Shown here: positions 33,013 through 42,794 of the stretch, piece by piece
How positions within the stretch are numbered: position 1 is the first letter of the stretch
Layout: every line of letters begins with the position of its first letter
Origin: Cytophagaceae bacterium
GTDB taxonomy: Bacteria > Bacteroidota > Bacteroidia > Cytophagales > Cytophagaceae
Length of the DNA: 64,000 nucleotides
Direction: 5' to 3'
Assembly (NCBI GenBank): GCA_025455005.1
Contig: JALONH010000014.1
Coordinates: 1 to 64,000 of the forward strand
Notes under the pieces: generated by a model
Database searches by the model: none
What the model was told of the DNA's origin: nothing
Seen by the model: the letters and a program-made list of their open reading frames with translations, nothing else
Translations under genes and position numbers: made by a program

Positions 33013-34141
33013 GTGATTGTAACAATAAGTTTTGATAAATTATTTTGAGTTCTTCCGCGACTATTAGATAATCATATTTTTTTATGGAATTATAACCGTT
33101 TTCTATAATGGGCTTTAATTTGTCCGGATTCTCTCGAATATATTTGAGTCCATTGTATATTTGATCAGAAGATTTATAATCTACTACTATTGCATTCGTA
33201 CAATTTTCTACAAAATCATTAGCTACACCTGAAATGGTGAATATACAAGGAATCTTTGAGGCCAGCGCTTCAATATAGACTTGACCAAAAGCTTCGTGAT
33301 ATTTGTTTGTTGGAACATGAACAAAAACATCAAATATTTCATACATTGATGAAATATTTTCCTCAAACTCAATTATTCGATAGTTCTTGGGTTCAAGACA
33401 TTTTAGTTTATTTAATATTTCTTCTTTACGATCTCCTATAGCATTTAATAAACATAAACATGCATTGTTATCGTAATAGTTGACGTATTGAATAAATGCA
33501 GCCACAATATATTCTACTCCTTTCCATTCAGTAAGTCTAGAAATAACTCCAATTATATAAGTATCTTTAGGTATTTTGTATTTAGTTTTTAAGCTTAGTT
33601 TATCTTCTTCGGTAGATTTATTAAATGTTTTTAAATTAAAAAAATTAGGTGTATAAATAATTTTCTTTGGTTGAATATTTTCTTTTTGAATTAACAATTC
33701 AGTTACAATGTTGGACACACTTCCAATGTGGGTACTCAACTGATTTATTATTCTATCGTAAATTATTCCTTTAGGGAAAAAAACATGATGAATATCTGAA
33801 TAATGCCTTGTGTAAATCCTAATTTTTATTCCGCTTATCTTTGCAGTAATTATACCAATCAAGCCTGCTTCAAGAAGATGACAATGGACTAATTTAGGTT
33901 GTGTTCTTTTAAAAATATTAAATACTTTTAATGCGTTTAGTGCCCAATTTAGTTTATTATTTGTTAAATGTAATCTATAGCATTTAATATTATGGTTTTT
34001 TAAAAATTCTTCGAAAGGTGATTTTTTATTATTATTATCTAACAAAATATACTCTATTTGAAAAAATGGTTTCATATACAAAGTCAAGTTTTCAAAATAA
34101 CTAGACTTATATACATTAGAAACTATATATACTATTTTCAT
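32993..34141 (-). CDS. Glycosyltransferase family 4
   Basis: 382 residues with a GT-B fold. N-terminal MKIVYIVSNVYKSSYFE; C-terminal donor-binding half with IGVISRLTEWKGVEYIV, the NAIGD segment, and the EX7E-type motif EAFGQVYIEALAS (E-A-F-G-Q-V-Y-I-E). Likely adds a sugar to a lipid-linked or surface polysaccharide. The gene is clearly more AT-rich than the metabolic genes beside it, and it diverges from the GT2 gene at 34212. Confidence 0.85.
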   Translation of the reverse strand: MKIVYIVSNVYKSSYFENLTLYMKPFFQIEYILLDNNNKKSPFEEFLKNHNIKCYRLHLTNNKLNWALNALKVFNIFKRTQPKLVHCHLLEAGLIGIITAKISGIKIRIYTRHYSDIHHVFFPKGIIYDRIINQLSTHIGSVSNIVTELLIQKENIQPKKIIYTPNFFNLKTFNKSTEEDKLSLKTKYKIPKDTYIIGVISRLTEWKGVEYIVAAFIQYVNYYDNNACLCLLNAIGDRKEEILNKLKCLEPKNYRIIEFEENISSMYEIFDVFVHVPTNKYHEAFGQVYIEALASKIPCIFTISGVANDFVENCTNAIVVDYKSSDQIYNGLKYIRENPDKLKPIIENGYNSIKKYDYLIVAEELKIIYQNLLLQSLKSNTL

Positions 34142-34211
34142 CTAATGATTTAATGCTCTCTGAAATTTACTTAAAAATTGGTAAATTAAAAATTGATATA
34201 TAATATACTAT

Positions 34212-35093
34212 ATGTTATCGATAATAATACCAACCTATAATGGTAAAAATAAAGTTTTAAACCTTTTGAAATCAATTGAAGACCAAATTGAAGAAGGTTT
34301 TGAAGTTATCGTTATGATAGACGGTTCAACAGATGGAACATATGAAAGTCTTAACGAATACAAGATAAATAAGCCTTGGCTAATTGTTGTTTATCAAAAA
34401 AATCAAGGTAGAGCTATAGTTAGAAACAACGGAGTGAAATTAGCTACTCATAAGCTTATTTTACTAATAGATGATGATATGATTTTAAGCCCATTTTTAT
34501 TACAACATCATATCTCATTTCATGAATCGCATATGTCTTCTTTTCTTGTTGGAGCAATATATGATAGTGTCACAGAATTAGATTTGGATTTTGTAAAATT
34601 TCGATCTTACTTAAGTTATAAGTGGGATAAACAAATAAAAATAGATGAAAATAAAAGATTAATAAGTTCTTTCATGAGTGCTGGACACTTATCTTTTTAT
34701 AAAGATCTTTTTTGGGAATTAGGTGGATTTAATGAGGCTTTAACCGATTTAGAAGACTTAGATTTAAAAATAAGGTGTTATGAAAAAGATATTCCAGTTT
34801 ACTATGATTCCAAAATCATTTGTTGGCATACAGATAAATTTACTTGTAAACGTTACATCAAACGAACACGAGAGTATAAACAATCATTTAAAAAGTTGAT
34901 GACACAGTATCCTAAAAAGTATAAAGTTGAAAGTGAAAAGCGCGTTATAAGACCATCAAAAAAATTATTTTTGTCTCTATTTAAAAACGATATATGGGTT
35001 GAACTTATAGATAAAGATAAATTTCTATTTCTACCTAAAAGGATTCGATATAAATTATATGACTGGGTTGTTACTGGTCATACACTACAATAA
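34212..35093 (+). CDS. Glycosyltransferase family 2
   Basis: 293 residues, GT-A fold: MLSIIIPTYNGKNKVLNLL, DGSTDGTYESL, and the metal-binding DDD-type motif LILLIDDDMIL (about residues 88-98), then a galactosyltransferase-like C-terminal motif GGFNEALTDLEDLDLKIRC. AT-rich like its divergent neighbour. Acceptor unknown. A weak hairpin follows. Confidence 0.85.
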   Translation: MLSIIIPTYNGKNKVLNLLKSIEDQIEEGFEVIVMIDGSTDGTYESLNEYKINKPWLIVVYQKNQGRAIVRNNGVKLATHKLILLIDDDMILSPFLLQHHISFHESHMSSFLVGAIYDSVTELDLDFVKFRSYLSYKWDKQIKIDENKRLISSFMSAGHLSFYKDLFWELGGFNEALTDLEDLDLKIRCYEKDIPVYYDSKIICWHTDKFTCKRYIKRTREYKQSFKKLMTQYPKKYKVESEKRVIRPSKKLFLSLFKNDIWVELIDKDKFLFLPKRIRYKLYDWVVTGHTLQ

Positions 35094-35097
35094 GTAC

Positions 35098-35129
35098 AGG
35101 GGCAACATGCGGTTAACATGTATACCCCT
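35098..35129. terminator. Imperfect hairpin between convergent genes
   Basis: AGGGG-ca-ACATG (35098-35109) pairs with CATGT-ata-CCCCT (35117-35129) with asymmetric bulges; no strong T-run follows. Plausible weak terminator for the GT2 gene and/or the fadE gene. Confidence 0.35.
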
Positions 35130-35160
35130 GCGATTTTCATCCGGTTAGAGATGAATGATT

Positions 35161-36951
35161 TTAAAAACTATATTGTCCCGATTCAATTAGGGTAGATGCG
35201 ACTTTTCTTCTGGCATCTCTTGTATTTATCGGTGCTACCTTAGTATAACGTTTCAGACCCATTAATAACATCCGTTGCATATCGCCATCTGCCATGCTAT
35301 TAATGGCGTTTTTGCCGGCAATGTTAATTTTATCTGCTACATCGTACAAATAGACCCTAGTCATTTCAATTTGGGCATTCGTTGACGATTCACCTCTTAA
35401 AGCTACTAATTTTTCCGTTCTTTTCAACATAGATTCAGCCACATATACCTCAATAGCGATATCAGCTAAGTTCATCAATATTTCTTGTTCAAAAGCGAGC
35501 TTATCCATATACTTTTGAGCTGCTGCTCCGGATAACATCAAAGACGCTTTTTTGAAGTTGCCTATTGCTTTCTTTTCTTCAGCAAACAAACCCTCCGGTG
35601 TGCCGCCAAAATCCGGTATGGCCATCAATTCTTTTTGAACAGCCATTGCAGGCCCCATTAAATCCAACTCTCCCTTCATAGCTTTTTTCAAAAACATATC
35701 CATTGTTAACATACGATTAATTTCGTTGGTGCCTTCAAAAATTCTGTTGATACGAGAATCTCTATACGCTCTATCCATTGGATAGTCAGCCGAAAAACCA
35801 TATCCACCGAGTACTTGAACACCTTCGTCAACGACATAATCCAATGCTTCCGATCCTGCAACTTTCAAAATAGCACATTCAATGGCAAACTCTTGTGCCG
35901 CAGCTAACAAGGCCTGTTCCATTGGTTTTCCTTGTGCTATAAATTCTTGTTCGGCTTCGTGTATCGCTTGACCTGCTCTATACATAGCAGATTCAACAGC
36001 ATAGATACGAATTGCTTGTTCTGCCAACTTATATTGTATTGCACCAAAATTAGCAATCGGTTGTTTAAACTGAATACGTTCTTTTGCATATTGAATGGCC
36101 AACGTACTCGTTCTTTTAGCTGCGCCTAAAGCTGCAGCAGCGAGTTTGATACGACCTATATTTAAGATATTAAAAGCAATCAAATGCCCTTTGCCTATTT
36201 CACCTAATACATTCTCGACCGGTACTTTACAATCATTGAAAAATACTTGACGGGTGGAAGAGCCTTTAATACCCATCTTATGCTCTTCATTTCCTAAGCT
36301 TACCCCTTCCCCTTTTTCAACGATGAAACCTGTGAATTTATCGCCATCTATTTGTGCAAACACAACAAATACGTCTGCAAATCCGCCATTTGTGATCCAC
36401 ATTTTTTGACCATTCAGAATATAGTGTTTACCATCAGCCGTTAAAACTGCTTTCGTTTTTGCTGCTAATGCGTCCGATCCTGAACCCGGTTCCGTTAAAC
36501 AATAACTCGCCTTCCATTGGCCTGTAGCTAACTTGGGTAAATATTTTTTCTTTTGTTCTTCATTTCCAAAATATAAAATAGGCAACGTTCCAATCCCCGT
36601 GTGTGCTGCTAAAGCAACCGCAAAGGAGTGGCCTGCTCCTACAATTTCTGTCATTAATAATGATGTATTGAAATCTTTTCCAAACCCTTCGTATTGTTCC
36701 GGTATAGATGTAGCCAACAAACCTAATTCCCCAGCTTTTTCCAGCAACTTCTCCATCAACCCTTCTTCCTGTTGATCTATTCGGTCTAAGTGAGGAATGA
36801 CCTCAGCTGCTAAGAAGTCTCTTGCCATATCAGCAATCATTTTTTGTTCCTCATCAAACTGTTCCGGGATAAAAATTTCATTTGCATCTTGATCCTTAAT
36901 TAAGTACTCGCCTCCTTTGAAGCGTTTTTGGGTGGTGGTGGAAGTGGACAT
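35161..36951 (-). CDS. fadE: Acyl-CoA dehydrogenase (FadE-type)
   Basis: 596 residues, longer than short-chain ACADs and like the FadE/VLCAD-type with an extra C-terminal helical domain. Visible: N-terminal FIPEQFDEEQKMIADMARDFL, FAD-binding CLTEPGSGSDALAAKT and MWITNGG, the C-terminal IFEGTNEINRML with the catalytic Glu of this class. Catalyses the first beta-oxidation step. It lies 129 bases after fadA in the same direction, a spacer holding an AAACCTA palindrome pair, so it may be partly uncoupled from the operon. Confidence 0.92.
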   Translation of the reverse strand: MSTSTTTQKRFKGGEYLIKDQDANEIFIPEQFDEEQKMIADMARDFLAAEVIPHLDRIDQQEEGLMEKLLEKAGELGLLATSIPEQYEGFGKDFNTSLLMTEIVGAGHSFAVALAAHTGIGTLPILYFGNEEQKKKYLPKLATGQWKASYCLTEPGSGSDALAAKTKAVLTADGKHYILNGQKMWITNGGFADVFVVFAQIDGDKFTGFIVEKGEGVSLGNEEHKMGIKGSSTRQVFFNDCKVPVENVLGEIGKGHLIAFNILNIGRIKLAAAALGAAKRTSTLAIQYAKERIQFKQPIANFGAIQYKLAEQAIRIYAVESAMYRAGQAIHEAEQEFIAQGKPMEQALLAAAQEFAIECAILKVAGSEALDYVVDEGVQVLGGYGFSADYPMDRAYRDSRINRIFEGTNEINRMLTMDMFLKKAMKGELDLMGPAMAVQKELMAIPDFGGTPEGLFAEEKKAIGNFKKASLMLSGAAAQKYMDKLAFEQEILMNLADIAIEVYVAESMLKRTEKLVALRGESSTNAQIEMTRVYLYDVADKINIAGKNAINSMADGDMQRMLLMGLKRYTKVAPINTRDARRKVASTLIESGQYSF

Positions 36952-37029
36952 ATGCTTAGTGTTTAATTTATTATTAATTGTAACGCTTTTTTGTTGAAAT
37001 AGTTTTTATAATTAATCTGAGTTATGTTT

Positions 37030-37062
37030 AAACCTATAAGGTTTTAAAAACCTAGTAGGTTT
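37030..37062. repeat. Paired AAACCTAnnAGGTTT palindromes
   Basis: AAACCTATAAGGTTT (37030-37044) and AAACCTAGTAGGTTT (37048-37062) are two nearly identical small palindromes separated by 3 bases, between fadA and fadE. Related AAACCTA/AGGTTT palindromes are common extragenic repeats in Bacteroidetes genomes, in my recollection; function unknown (possibly an mRNA-processing or termination signal). Confidence 0.5.
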
Positions 37063-37080
37063 ATGAACCGAGGTATAAGA

Positions 37081-38265
37081 CTATAACATCTCAAAGATTC
37101 CGGCTGCACCTTGACCTGTGCCTACACACATGGTCACCATTCCGTATTTTTGATTTCTTCTTCTTAATTCATTAAAAATTTGAACTGAAAGCTTCGCTCC
37201 GGTGCATCCTAATGGGTGTCCTAGTGCAATAGCTCCTCCATTAACATTAATCTTCTCTTGATTCAAACCTAACTCACGAATAACTGCTAACGACTGTGCT
37301 GCAAATGCTTCATTTAATTCAATAAGGTCAATATCATCTTGTTTTAAGCCGGCAAGTTTCAAAGCTTTAGGAATCGCATCTACAGGACCAATACCCATGA
37401 TTCTTGGCTCTACTCCGGCAACAGCGTAAGACACCATACGAGCAATTGGCTTTAGATTCAATTCTTTCACCATCTTTTCTGACATTAATAAAACAAACGC
37501 TGCTCCATCCGATGTTTGAGAGGAGTTACCTGCTGTCACAGAGCCTCCATTAGCAAATACAGGTTTTAATTTAGCTAACGCTTCAATCGTTGTATCTGCA
37601 CGTGGACCCTCATCTTTATTGACTACATATTCTTTTGTCTTCTTTTTTTCTTGAGCATCCAAGTAGGTTTCTTTTACTGTGATAGGAGCAACGCCATCCA
37701 TCAAAGCGCCGGATTGTAAAGCGGCGACAGCCTTTTTATGGGAGTTGAATGAAAAGAAATCTTGATCATCACGGGAAACTTTAAACTGCTCTGCTACTGC
37801 TTCAGCTGTTAAACCCATTCCCCAGTAGTAGTCTCCATGGGATTTGGCCAGTTCATAATTAGGCGCAATCTTCCATCCACCAAACGGAATCGGACTCATG
37901 GTTTCTACACCTCCGGCGATTATGCAATCTGCATAACCCGCTCTGATTTTAGCATCTGCGATAGCAATGGTCTCCAAGCCGGAGGAACAATACCGGTTTA
38001 CTGTCATTCCCGGAACTTTAATGGTATTTAATCCCATTAATGAAACCATGCGACCTATATTTAAACCTTGCTCCGCTTCCGGAGTTGCATTTCCTACTAT
38101 TACATCATCGATTTTATCTTTATCCAAAGCCGGTACGGAATCCATCAAATGTTGAATAACGGCAGCTCCTAAATCATCCGGTCTCATGAAACGAAATACT
38201 CCTCTAGGAGCTTTCCCTACGGCACTTCTGAATCCGGCTACTATATATACTTCTTGTGATTTCAT
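37081..38265 (-). CDS. fadA: 3-ketoacyl-CoA thiolase (acetyl-CoA C-acyltransferase)
   Basis: 394 residues, thiolase superfamily. Nucleophile Cys in [13 protein letters not shown] (about C90), [24 protein letters not shown] with the catalytic His, and the C-terminal [13 protein letters not shown] with the second catalytic Cys. It cleaves 3-ketoacyl-CoA in beta-oxidation. It is 8 bases downstream of the fadN-like gene, clearly one operon. Confidence 0.94.
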   Translation of the reverse strand: MKSQEVYIVAGFRSAVGKAPRGVFRFMRPDDLGAAVIQHLMDSVPALDKDKIDDVIVGNATPEAEQGLNIGRMVSLMGLNTIKVPGMTVNRYCSSGLETIAIADAKIRAGYADCIIAGGVETMSPIPFGGWKIAPNYELAKSHGDYYWGMGLTAEAVAEQFKVSRDDQDFFSFNSHKKAVAALQSGALMDGVAPITVKETYLDAQEKKKTKEYVVNKDEGPRADTTIEALAKLKPVFANGGSVTAGNSSQTSDGAAFVLLMSEKMVKELNLKPIARMVSYAVAGVEPRIMGIGPVDAIPKALKLAGLKQDDIDLIELNEAFAAQSLAVIRELGLNQEKINVNGGAIALGHPLGCTGAKLSVQIFNELRRRNQKYGMVTMCVGTGQGAAGIFEML

Positions 38266-38273
38266 AATGATTT

Positions 38274-40679
38274 TTAGTTTCTTAGTGGTTTACCTGATGT
38301 CAAAATACTTTGAATACGCTCGAGTGTTTTCTTCTCACCTGTTAATGATAAGAACGCCTCTCGTTCCAAGTCTAGTAAATACTGCTCCGATACCAGTGTA
38401 GGTGCCGATAAGTCGCCACCACACATGATGTAAGCTAATTTCTCAGAAATTTTACGATCGTGCTCCGATATATATTTCCCTGCCACCATACTATTAGCAC
38501 CGGCGATAAACATACCCAAAGCTTGTTTGCCCAACACTTTGATATCTTTTCTAGGTGTCGGTTGTGTATATCCTGCCTCAGCTAATCGAATAGCAGCAAC
38601 TTTAGCGTCTGCTATCAATCGACTTCTGTTCAAAGAAATACCATCCCCTCTTCTCAATATATTCATTGCTTTTGCTTCCTGTGCAGATGTTGCCACTTTT
38701 GCCATAGCAATATTCATATAGGCATTTTTTAAGTTGTTTAACTGAATGTCTCCGTCTTCAAAAGAATCATTCACACGAAGGGTCAACTCTTTGGTCCCAC
38801 CTCCTGCAGGAATTAATCCTACGCCAAACTCTACCAGACCAATATAGGTTTCAGCAAAAGCTTGAACGTGATCTGCATGTAACGTTAATTCGCAACCTCC
38901 ACCTAAAGTTAAGTTATGTGGAGCGACAACTACAGGTATAGAAGAGTATCGTGCACGCATCATGGTCGATTGGAAAGCACGAATCATAAAATCAATTTCA
39001 TCATACTCTTGTTCCACCGCATACATAAGCACCAAGGCTAAGTTAGCCCCTGCAGAGAAGTTAGCTCCATCATTACCGATAACTAATCCACGAAAATCTT
39101 TCTCCGCAATACCAATCGATTTATTAATAGCATCCACCACTTCACCCCCTAACGTATTCATCTTTGTATGGAATTCTAAATTTACAATTCCGTCACCGAT
39201 GTCGTGAAGGGTAGCTCCTGCATTCTTCCATACAGGCTTGTTGGAACGTACAGCGTCTAAAATAATGAACGACTCTGTTCCAGAAATTACTTTATACAAC
39301 TTCGAAGGAATATCATAGTATAAACGCTTTCCGTTCTCTGTTTTATAAAACGATTTATTACCGGCGGCTATCATTTCTGTTACCCAAGCCGCAGGTGCTA
39401 CACCGGATTCTTGCATCCATTGCGTTACTTTCTCCACTCCTACAGCATCCCATATTTCAAATGGACCTAAATCCCAGCCGAAGCCAGTGCGCATAGCATC
39501 ATCGATTCTATACAACTCATCGGAGATTTCCGGAATACGATTCGAAACATATTTGAATAAGCCAAGAAACGTACGTTTGTAGAACTGACCGGCTTTATCG
39601 GGAGCACTCATCAATACTTTAAACCTTGGTTTTAAGTCTTCGATTGTTTTGGTCATTTCCAAGGCAGCAAATTTTACTTTCTGCTGCGGACCATATTCCA
39701 TCGTTGTTAGATTCAACGAAAGAATTTCCGTTGCTCCTTTTTCATTTTTGGTTTTCTTATAAAAACCTTGTCCCGTTTTATCGCCTAACCATTTGTTTTC
39801 TTGCATTTTTTTCAAGAGGTCCGGCAAAGCAAATAATGCTTTTGCTTCATCATTAGGTAAGCCTGCAAATAAGTTATTAGATACGTTGATTAATGTGTCA
39901 AGACCCACAACGTCCATCGTTCTGAAAGTAGCGGACTTAGGTCGCCCGATAACCGGACCCGTAAGCTTATCTACTTCTTCTACCGTTAAGCCTAATTCCA
40001 AAATGGTATGTAAAGCTTCCATGATAGAATAGATACCTATACGATTGGCAATAAAGGCAGGCGTATCTTTACATAATACGGTTGTCTTACCTAAAAACAA
40101 ATCGCCATAATGCATTAAGAAATCAATAATCTCCGGCTTCGTTTTAGGGCCGGGAATAATTTCTAATAAGCGTAAATAACGAGGAGGGTTAAAGAAGTGT
40201 GTTCCACAAAAATGTTGTTGGAAATCGTCGCTTCTTCCTTCCGCCATTAAGGCAATAGGAATTCCAGAAGTGTTGGATGAAATTAATGTTCCCGGTTTTC
40301 TGAATTGTTCTACCTTTTCGTATACTACTTTCTTTATAGCCAAATTTTCAACTACTGCTTCTATTATCCAATCGCAAGAAGACAGGTCTTTCATGTTATC
40401 TTCAAAGTTACCTGTAGTAATTTTTGAAAAGGATGTGGCATCATACAAAGGAGCAGGGGATGCTTTTAATGTATTGGATAAAGCATCATTTACGATTCTA
40501 TTTCGAACGGCAGGATGCTCAAGGGTTAAGCCTTTTGCTTTTTCAGTATCATTAACCTCTTTTGGAAGAATATCTAATAAAAGAACTTGCATTCCAATAT
40601 TGGCAAAATGACAAGCGATACGGGAGCCCATAACTCCTGAACCTAGAATGGCAACTTTTTTAATTGTGCGATGACTCAT
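38274..40679 (-). CDS. fadN: 3-hydroxyacyl-CoA dehydrogenase/enoyl-CoA hydratase fusion (FadN-type)
   Basis: 801 residues. N-terminal Rossmann motif KVAILGSGVMGSRIACHFAN, catalytic His in CGTHFFNPPRYLRL, and two HAD C-terminal helical repeats; from about residue 480 a crotonase domain (LRGLVIGNDGANFSAGANLAL, VVAPHNLTLGGGCELTL, EFGVGLIPAGGG). This dehydrogenase-first order is that of Bacillus FadN (YusL), opposite to E. coli FadB. Gives steps two and three of beta-oxidation. It starts 15 bases after the MarR gene. Confidence 0.92.
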   Translation of the reverse strand: MSHRTIKKVAILGSGVMGSRIACHFANIGMQVLLLDILPKEVNDTEKAKGLTLEHPAVRNRIVNDALSNTLKASPAPLYDATSFSKITTGNFEDNMKDLSSCDWIIEAVVENLAIKKVVYEKVEQFRKPGTLISSNTSGIPIALMAEGRSDDFQQHFCGTHFFNPPRYLRLLEIIPGPKTKPEIIDFLMHYGDLFLGKTTVLCKDTPAFIANRIGIYSIMEALHTILELGLTVEEVDKLTGPVIGRPKSATFRTMDVVGLDTLINVSNNLFAGLPNDEAKALFALPDLLKKMQENKWLGDKTGQGFYKKTKNEKGATEILSLNLTTMEYGPQQKVKFAALEMTKTIEDLKPRFKVLMSAPDKAGQFYKRTFLGLFKYVSNRIPEISDELYRIDDAMRTGFGWDLGPFEIWDAVGVEKVTQWMQESGVAPAAWVTEMIAAGNKSFYKTENGKRLYYDIPSKLYKVISGTESFIILDAVRSNKPVWKNAGATLHDIGDGIVNLEFHTKMNTLGGEVVDAINKSIGIAEKDFRGLVIGNDGANFSAGANLALVLMYAVEQEYDEIDFMIRAFQSTMMRARYSSIPVVVAPHNLTLGGGCELTLHADHVQAFAETYIGLVEFGVGLIPAGGGTKELTLRVNDSFEDGDIQLNNLKNAYMNIAMAKVATSAQEAKAMNILRRGDGISLNRSRLIADAKVAAIRLAEAGYTQPTPRKDIKVLGKQALGMFIAGANSMVAGKYISEHDRKISEKLAYIMCGGDLSAPTLVSEQYLLDLEREAFLSLTGEKKTLERIQSILTSGKPLRN

Positions 40680-40694
40680 ATGATCGAATGTCGG

Positions 40695-41138
40695 TTATAA
40701 GGTAAACGTATTGTTTTTATGTTCTACAATTTTTTTAATTTCTTGTATCACCTCAAAAAAAGGTGTTAGTTTTTCTTCCGGAATCTGTTGACGAATTTTA
40801 GTATTAAAATCTATTACGACTTCTTTGGCTTTTTTTCGCAACTCTCGCCCTTTTGGAGTTAAGAAAATTCGAGTGACGCGCTTGTCTAATGGGTCTTGTT
40901 TCTTTTCTATCCATTGATTTTCTTCCATGGATTTTAGCATACGAGAAAGGGAAGTAGGCTCTAAGCCTAAGGCCGGTCCAATTTGTGTAGCCGGTGTTCC
41001 TTCCTTTGAATCTATGTTTAACAATACAAACCCAACAGACGCAGAAGAGCCATGTTTAGAGGCTTGTTCATTGTATAAACGCGAAATGGCATGCCAAGCA
41101 GACTTTATATTATAACAAACGGTTTCTTGTTGCTTCAT
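40695..41138 (-). CDS. MarR-family transcriptional regulator
   Basis: 147 residues with a winged-helix core (LLNIDSKEGTPATQIGPALG, LEPTSLSRMLKSMEENQWIEK, DKRVTRIFLTPKGRELRKK) typical of MarR. It is the first gene of the fadN-fadA block, so it probably controls beta-oxidation, perhaps sensing acyl-CoA; that role is inference from position. A palindrome-centred site at 41161-41171 lies 22 bases upstream of the start. Confidence 0.88.
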   Translation of the reverse strand: MKQQETVCYNIKSAWHAISRLYNEQASKHGSSASVGFVLLNIDSKEGTPATQIGPALGLEPTSLSRMLKSMEENQWIEKKQDPLDKRVTRIFLTPKGRELRKKAKEVVIDFNTKIRQQIPEEKLTPFFEVIQEIKKIVEHKNNTFTL

Positions 41139-41160
41139 ACCAAAATAGTACTTTTTTTTC

Positions 41161-41171
41161 TAGTATACGTA
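41161..41171. promoter_or_regulatory. Candidate MarR operator site
   Basis: TAGTATACGTA (minus strand TACGTATACTA) centred on the palindrome GTATAC, 22 bases upstream of the MarR start. An identical 11-mer lies just upstream of the Cld-like gene at 2575-2585. Autoregulation is typical of MarR proteins; binding is inference. Confidence 0.3.
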
Positions 41172-41303
41172 CCAATTCAAAAAAATGTTATGCATACATA
41201 AGGAAAGGGCGTTCTTTTTTTAATAGACAGAACCCTCTGAATATTTGTATTGTATTCCTATTGTTATCATTTTTAGATCTTCTAATTACCAAAGTTCCCT
41301 AGT

Positions 41304-42290
41304 ATGGATAATTATTATAAGGTTTTGGGCGTTCCTACAGATGCCTCCATAGATGAAATTAAAAAAGCCTATAGGGAATTAGCTAAACAATACCATCCGG
41401 ATATAAATCCGAGTGCCGATGCAAATGCTCATTTTTTAAAAATCCAAGAAGCCTATGATGGATTAATATATTCCTTCAACTCAAAGTTGAATCGTACACC
41501 TACTCCTTCAGGTGTCAGGGCAAATCCTAACCATAATCCAAAGCCAAAAAATTATAAACGCAGCTTTCAAGAAGGAGATACAAAAGACTCCTTTGAATCT
41601 GAACAAGAATATTACCATTATCGATACGAGTACAAACAAAACGTACTGAAAAATTTAATAACCTTACTTTCAATTCCCTTGTTCTTGTCTACGTTCATCG
41701 GTATTTATTTTGGCATGCTAGGGTTTAGTATAACCTATGGAGTAGTAAACTTTTTCCTGTTATTTAGTTGGCCTTATGTAATCCCATCGATATTTAAGTT
41801 TAATAAGAGTGATGTTGTGTATTGTTTCCGACATTTCTCTTATCAGAAATGGATAAACTATTACGTGCTACCAACTATGGGGTTTTTACTCCTTCGTATG
41901 TTTTCTTTAACCTTAATCCGTTTTTATGAACTATTGTTTTTGTGTATCTGTATGTTTGGAATTATAGTTGGTATTCAATATTTCATAATAAAAAAATGGA
42001 CGTTTCGTGCTACCGTAAAATATTGTTTTATAGCTGTTGTTTGTATCTTATTTCTAAATTATTCTTTTCCTCAAAAAAAGGTTGTAATACGTGAGTATAC
42101 TAAAATTAGCAATTATTTTTATATTCGTAATGGAAGTCGTATAGAAGAAGTGATTCCATTCCAACGATATCCATTCTATTCTATTTTCTCTTCGATACAT
42201 ATTTCAGGAAATTCTTCCCTTTACCTATATGAATATAATATAGGATTATTTAAAATACCTACATTTGAAAGAAAAGAAATAGAACTATAA
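41304..42290 (+). CDS. DnaJ-domain membrane protein
   Basis: 328 residues: J-domain at the N-terminus ([20 protein letters not shown]) with the HPD motif intact at residues 31-33, a low-complexity linker ([20 protein letters not shown]), then at least five hydrophobic segments (about residues 112-265). A membrane-anchored J-protein that should stimulate Hsp70 ATPase near the membrane. Tandem paralogue with degenerate motif at 42791. Confidence 0.82.
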   Translation: MDNYYKVLGVPTDASIDEIKKAYRELAKQYHPDINPSADANAHFLKIQEAYDGLIYSFNSKLNRTPTPSGVRANPNHNPKPKNYKRSFQEGDTKDSFESEQEYYHYRYEYKQNVLKNLITLLSIPLFLSTFIGIYFGMLGFSITYGVVNFFLLFSWPYVIPSIFKFNKSDVVYCFRHFSYQKWINYYVLPTMGFLLLRMFSLTLIRFYELLFLCICMFGIIVGIQYFIIKKWTFRATVKYCFIAVVCILFLNYSFPQKKVVIREYTKISNYFYIRNGSRIEEVIPFQRYPFYSIFSSIHISGNSSLYLYEYNIGLFKIPTFERKEIEL

Positions 42291-42323
42291 TCCAAAGCGC
42301 TGTTTAAAAAGTTCCCTTCCAAA

Positions 42324-42794
42324 ATGACCCTATATCGCCGACTAACTTTAGATGAGCTTCAACATTTAGAACAAGAGTTTATCCATTTTCTAATCGTTCA
42401 AGGAATCGATGCAACAGATTGGGTAAAAATGAAAGAAGAGCGAATGGCAGAGGCCGATCAATTAATAGACATTTTTAGTGATATAGTATTAGAGTCCAGT
42501 TTAAAAAAAATTTCATTTTTAGAAATTCGCACTCCAAAATATATTCATACCTACCAATGTTTATCTAACACATTAGTATTGATCGCATTGGAGGCTGACC
42601 CTTCCAGCGAAATAGATTTCACTTTAGTTGATCCATTACAAGAACATAGTTCTAAAAATCGTTCTGCTCTTAGCGTATTTACGTCCACTAGGCCTTATAG
42701 TGTTTCTAAAGAATATGATGTTTTTAAATTAACAGAGATGGGTTGTTTAATTTCTGATGGACTTTTATTTAAACAACTTTCTCTATTATTATGA
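42324..42794 (+). CDS. Conserved small protein, DUF6495-like
   Basis: 156 residues, starting YRRLTLDELQHLEQEFIHFL; later WVKMKEERMAEADQLIDIFSD. I remember similar Bacteroidota proteins under a DUF6495-type name but cannot verify it. Alpha-helical first half, beta second half; no signal or membrane segment. It sits between two J-domain genes; the start of the next gene overlaps its stop by 4 bases. Confidence 0.7.
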   Translation: MTLYRRLTLDELQHLEQEFIHFLIVQGIDATDWVKMKEERMAEADQLIDIFSDIVLESSLKKISFLEIRTPKYIHTYQCLSNTLVLIALEADPSSEIDFTLVDPLQEHSSKNRSALSVFTSTRPYSVSKEYDVFKLTEMGCLISDGLLFKQLSLLL

